The notes under the pieces were generated by a model. The model made no database searches. It was not told the origin of the DNA and saw nothing but the letters and a program-made list of their open reading frames with translations. 64,000 nucleotides of DNA from positions 17,673,269 to 17,737,268 of the forward strand of contig CM068582.1 of assembly GCA_035048485.1 (NCBI GenBank). The letters run 5' to 3'. Positions within the stretch are counted from its first letter, which is position 1; every line of letters starts with the position of its first letter. Positions 63,125-64,000 of this stretch are shown here, piece by piece. A program made the position numbers and the translations under genes. Source of the stretch: Pteria penguin. Lineage: Eukaryota > Mollusca > Bivalvia > Pterioida > Pteriidae.

Positions 63125-63304
63125 GAACTGGCTAACACTGACTATCTGACTAACACTGAGTATCTGACTAACACTGACTAACACTGAGTATCTGACTAAC
63201 ACTGACTATCTGACTAACACTGACTATCTATCTGAATAACACTGAGTATCTGACTAACACTGACTATCTGACTAACACTGACTATCTATCTGAATAACAC
63301 TGAC
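63125..63304 (+). repeat. 18-bp minisatellite
   Basis: Tandem CTGACTAACACTGACTAT units with some longer variants (CTATCTGAATAACACTGA). Confidence 0.93.
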
Positions 63305-64000
63305 TATCAGACGTACAGACATCTTTAACATGGAATACTGTCATTAGACGTACGGACACGTTTGACAGAGAGTACAATCATTTGACGTACGGACACGTTT
63401 GACATGGAATACAGCCATTAGACGTACAGACATCTTTAACATGGATTACAGTCATTAGACGTACAGGCATCTTTAACTTGGAGTGCAGTCATTAGACATA
63501 CAGACATCTTTTATATGGAGTACATTCATTAAACGTACCTACATGTTTGACAGAGAGTACAGTCATTAGAAGTTCGGACATGTTTGAGAAAGATTACAGT
63601 CATTGGATGTACCGGCATGCTTGACATAGAATACAGTCATTAGATGTACGAACATGTTTTACATATAATACAGTCATTACACGTATGGACATGTTTGACA
63701 TGGAATACAGTAATTAAACGTACGGACATGTTTGACATAGAGTACAATCCTAAGATGTACGGACAAGTTTGACATGGGATACAGACAGTAGACATACGGA
63801 CATGTTTGACATAGAGTACATTCATTAGACGTACTGACATGTTTGATATAAAGTGCAGTCATTAGAGGACATGTTTTGCATAGAATGCAGTTAGAATACG
63901 TACGTACAAGTTTGACATAGAATACAGTCGTTAGACATACAGGCATGCTTAATATAGAGTACTGTCATTAGACATACGGACATGTTTTACATAGAGAAGT
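63305..64000 (+). repeat. ~37-bp minisatellite to window edge
   Basis: About 18 copies of a unit with TTAGACGTACGGACATGTTT then GACATGGAATACAGTCA; spacing about 36-38 bp with many point variants. Continues past the right edge. Minus-strand frames rich in Cys, Val and Tyr here come from the repeat. Confidence 0.95.

Noticed and set aside
63640..63946. Cysteine-rich minus-strand frames
   Set aside because: They come from the ~37-bp minisatellite and overlap each other in different frames.

Overview
The window looks like eukaryotic nuclear DNA from a marine invertebrate, most likely a bivalve-like mollusc. The evidence is AT-rich non-coding DNA, spliced genes with GT-AG introns, tRNA-headed SINEs ending in (ATCA)n-type tails, several families of short inverted-repeat transposons, and very large tandem arrays. 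The species assignment is inference; no ribosomal or mitochondrial marker is present.

Layout. Positions 1 to about 17,900 are a satellite of ~1.66 kb monomers (about 10.7 copies, running off the left edge), with one SINE inserted in monomer 3 and a strongly decayed monomer beyond the right edge (about 18,220-18,960). From 19 to 23.4 kb there is a 32-bp minisatellite, an element with long terminal inverted repeats carrying a reverse transcriptase tail (21,703-22,697), and a small MITE. Positions 23,440-29,236 hold a 47-bp minisatellite of roughly 100 units, interrupted twice by the same ~420-bp hairpin-bearing block. A second, longer copy of the reverse transcriptase element lies in opposite orientation at 30,368-31,470. 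A 2.2-kb nested inverted repeat (A-B-A'-B') occupies 32,937-35,106.

The best-supported gene is on the minus strand, 53,832 down to 39,843. It has six coding exons whose phases all agree, giving an 846-residue ankyrin plus armadillo repeat protein that I assign to the ANKAR family. Its introns contain a SINE, three MITE-type elements, three minisatellites and two copies of a dispersed repeat. At 55,421-57,930 there is a Mutator-like DNA transposon with recognisable terminal inverted repeats and a minus-strand transposase gene (PHD-like zinc finger plus MULE domain) that has lost its middle. At 59,793-63,057 on the plus strand there is a secreted cysteine-rich protein gene built of phase-1 exons, each of the last two carrying one cysteine-rich repeat; its 3' end is unresolved. 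Its first intron holds a ~43-bp minisatellite, and two more minisatellites fill the rest of the window.

The two host genes show no evident functional connection. The rest of the window is mobile or tandemly repeated DNA. The structures most worth following up are the hairpin block inside the 47-bp array, the nested inverted repeat, the decay pattern at the satellite edge, and the unrecognised cysteine-rich gene.
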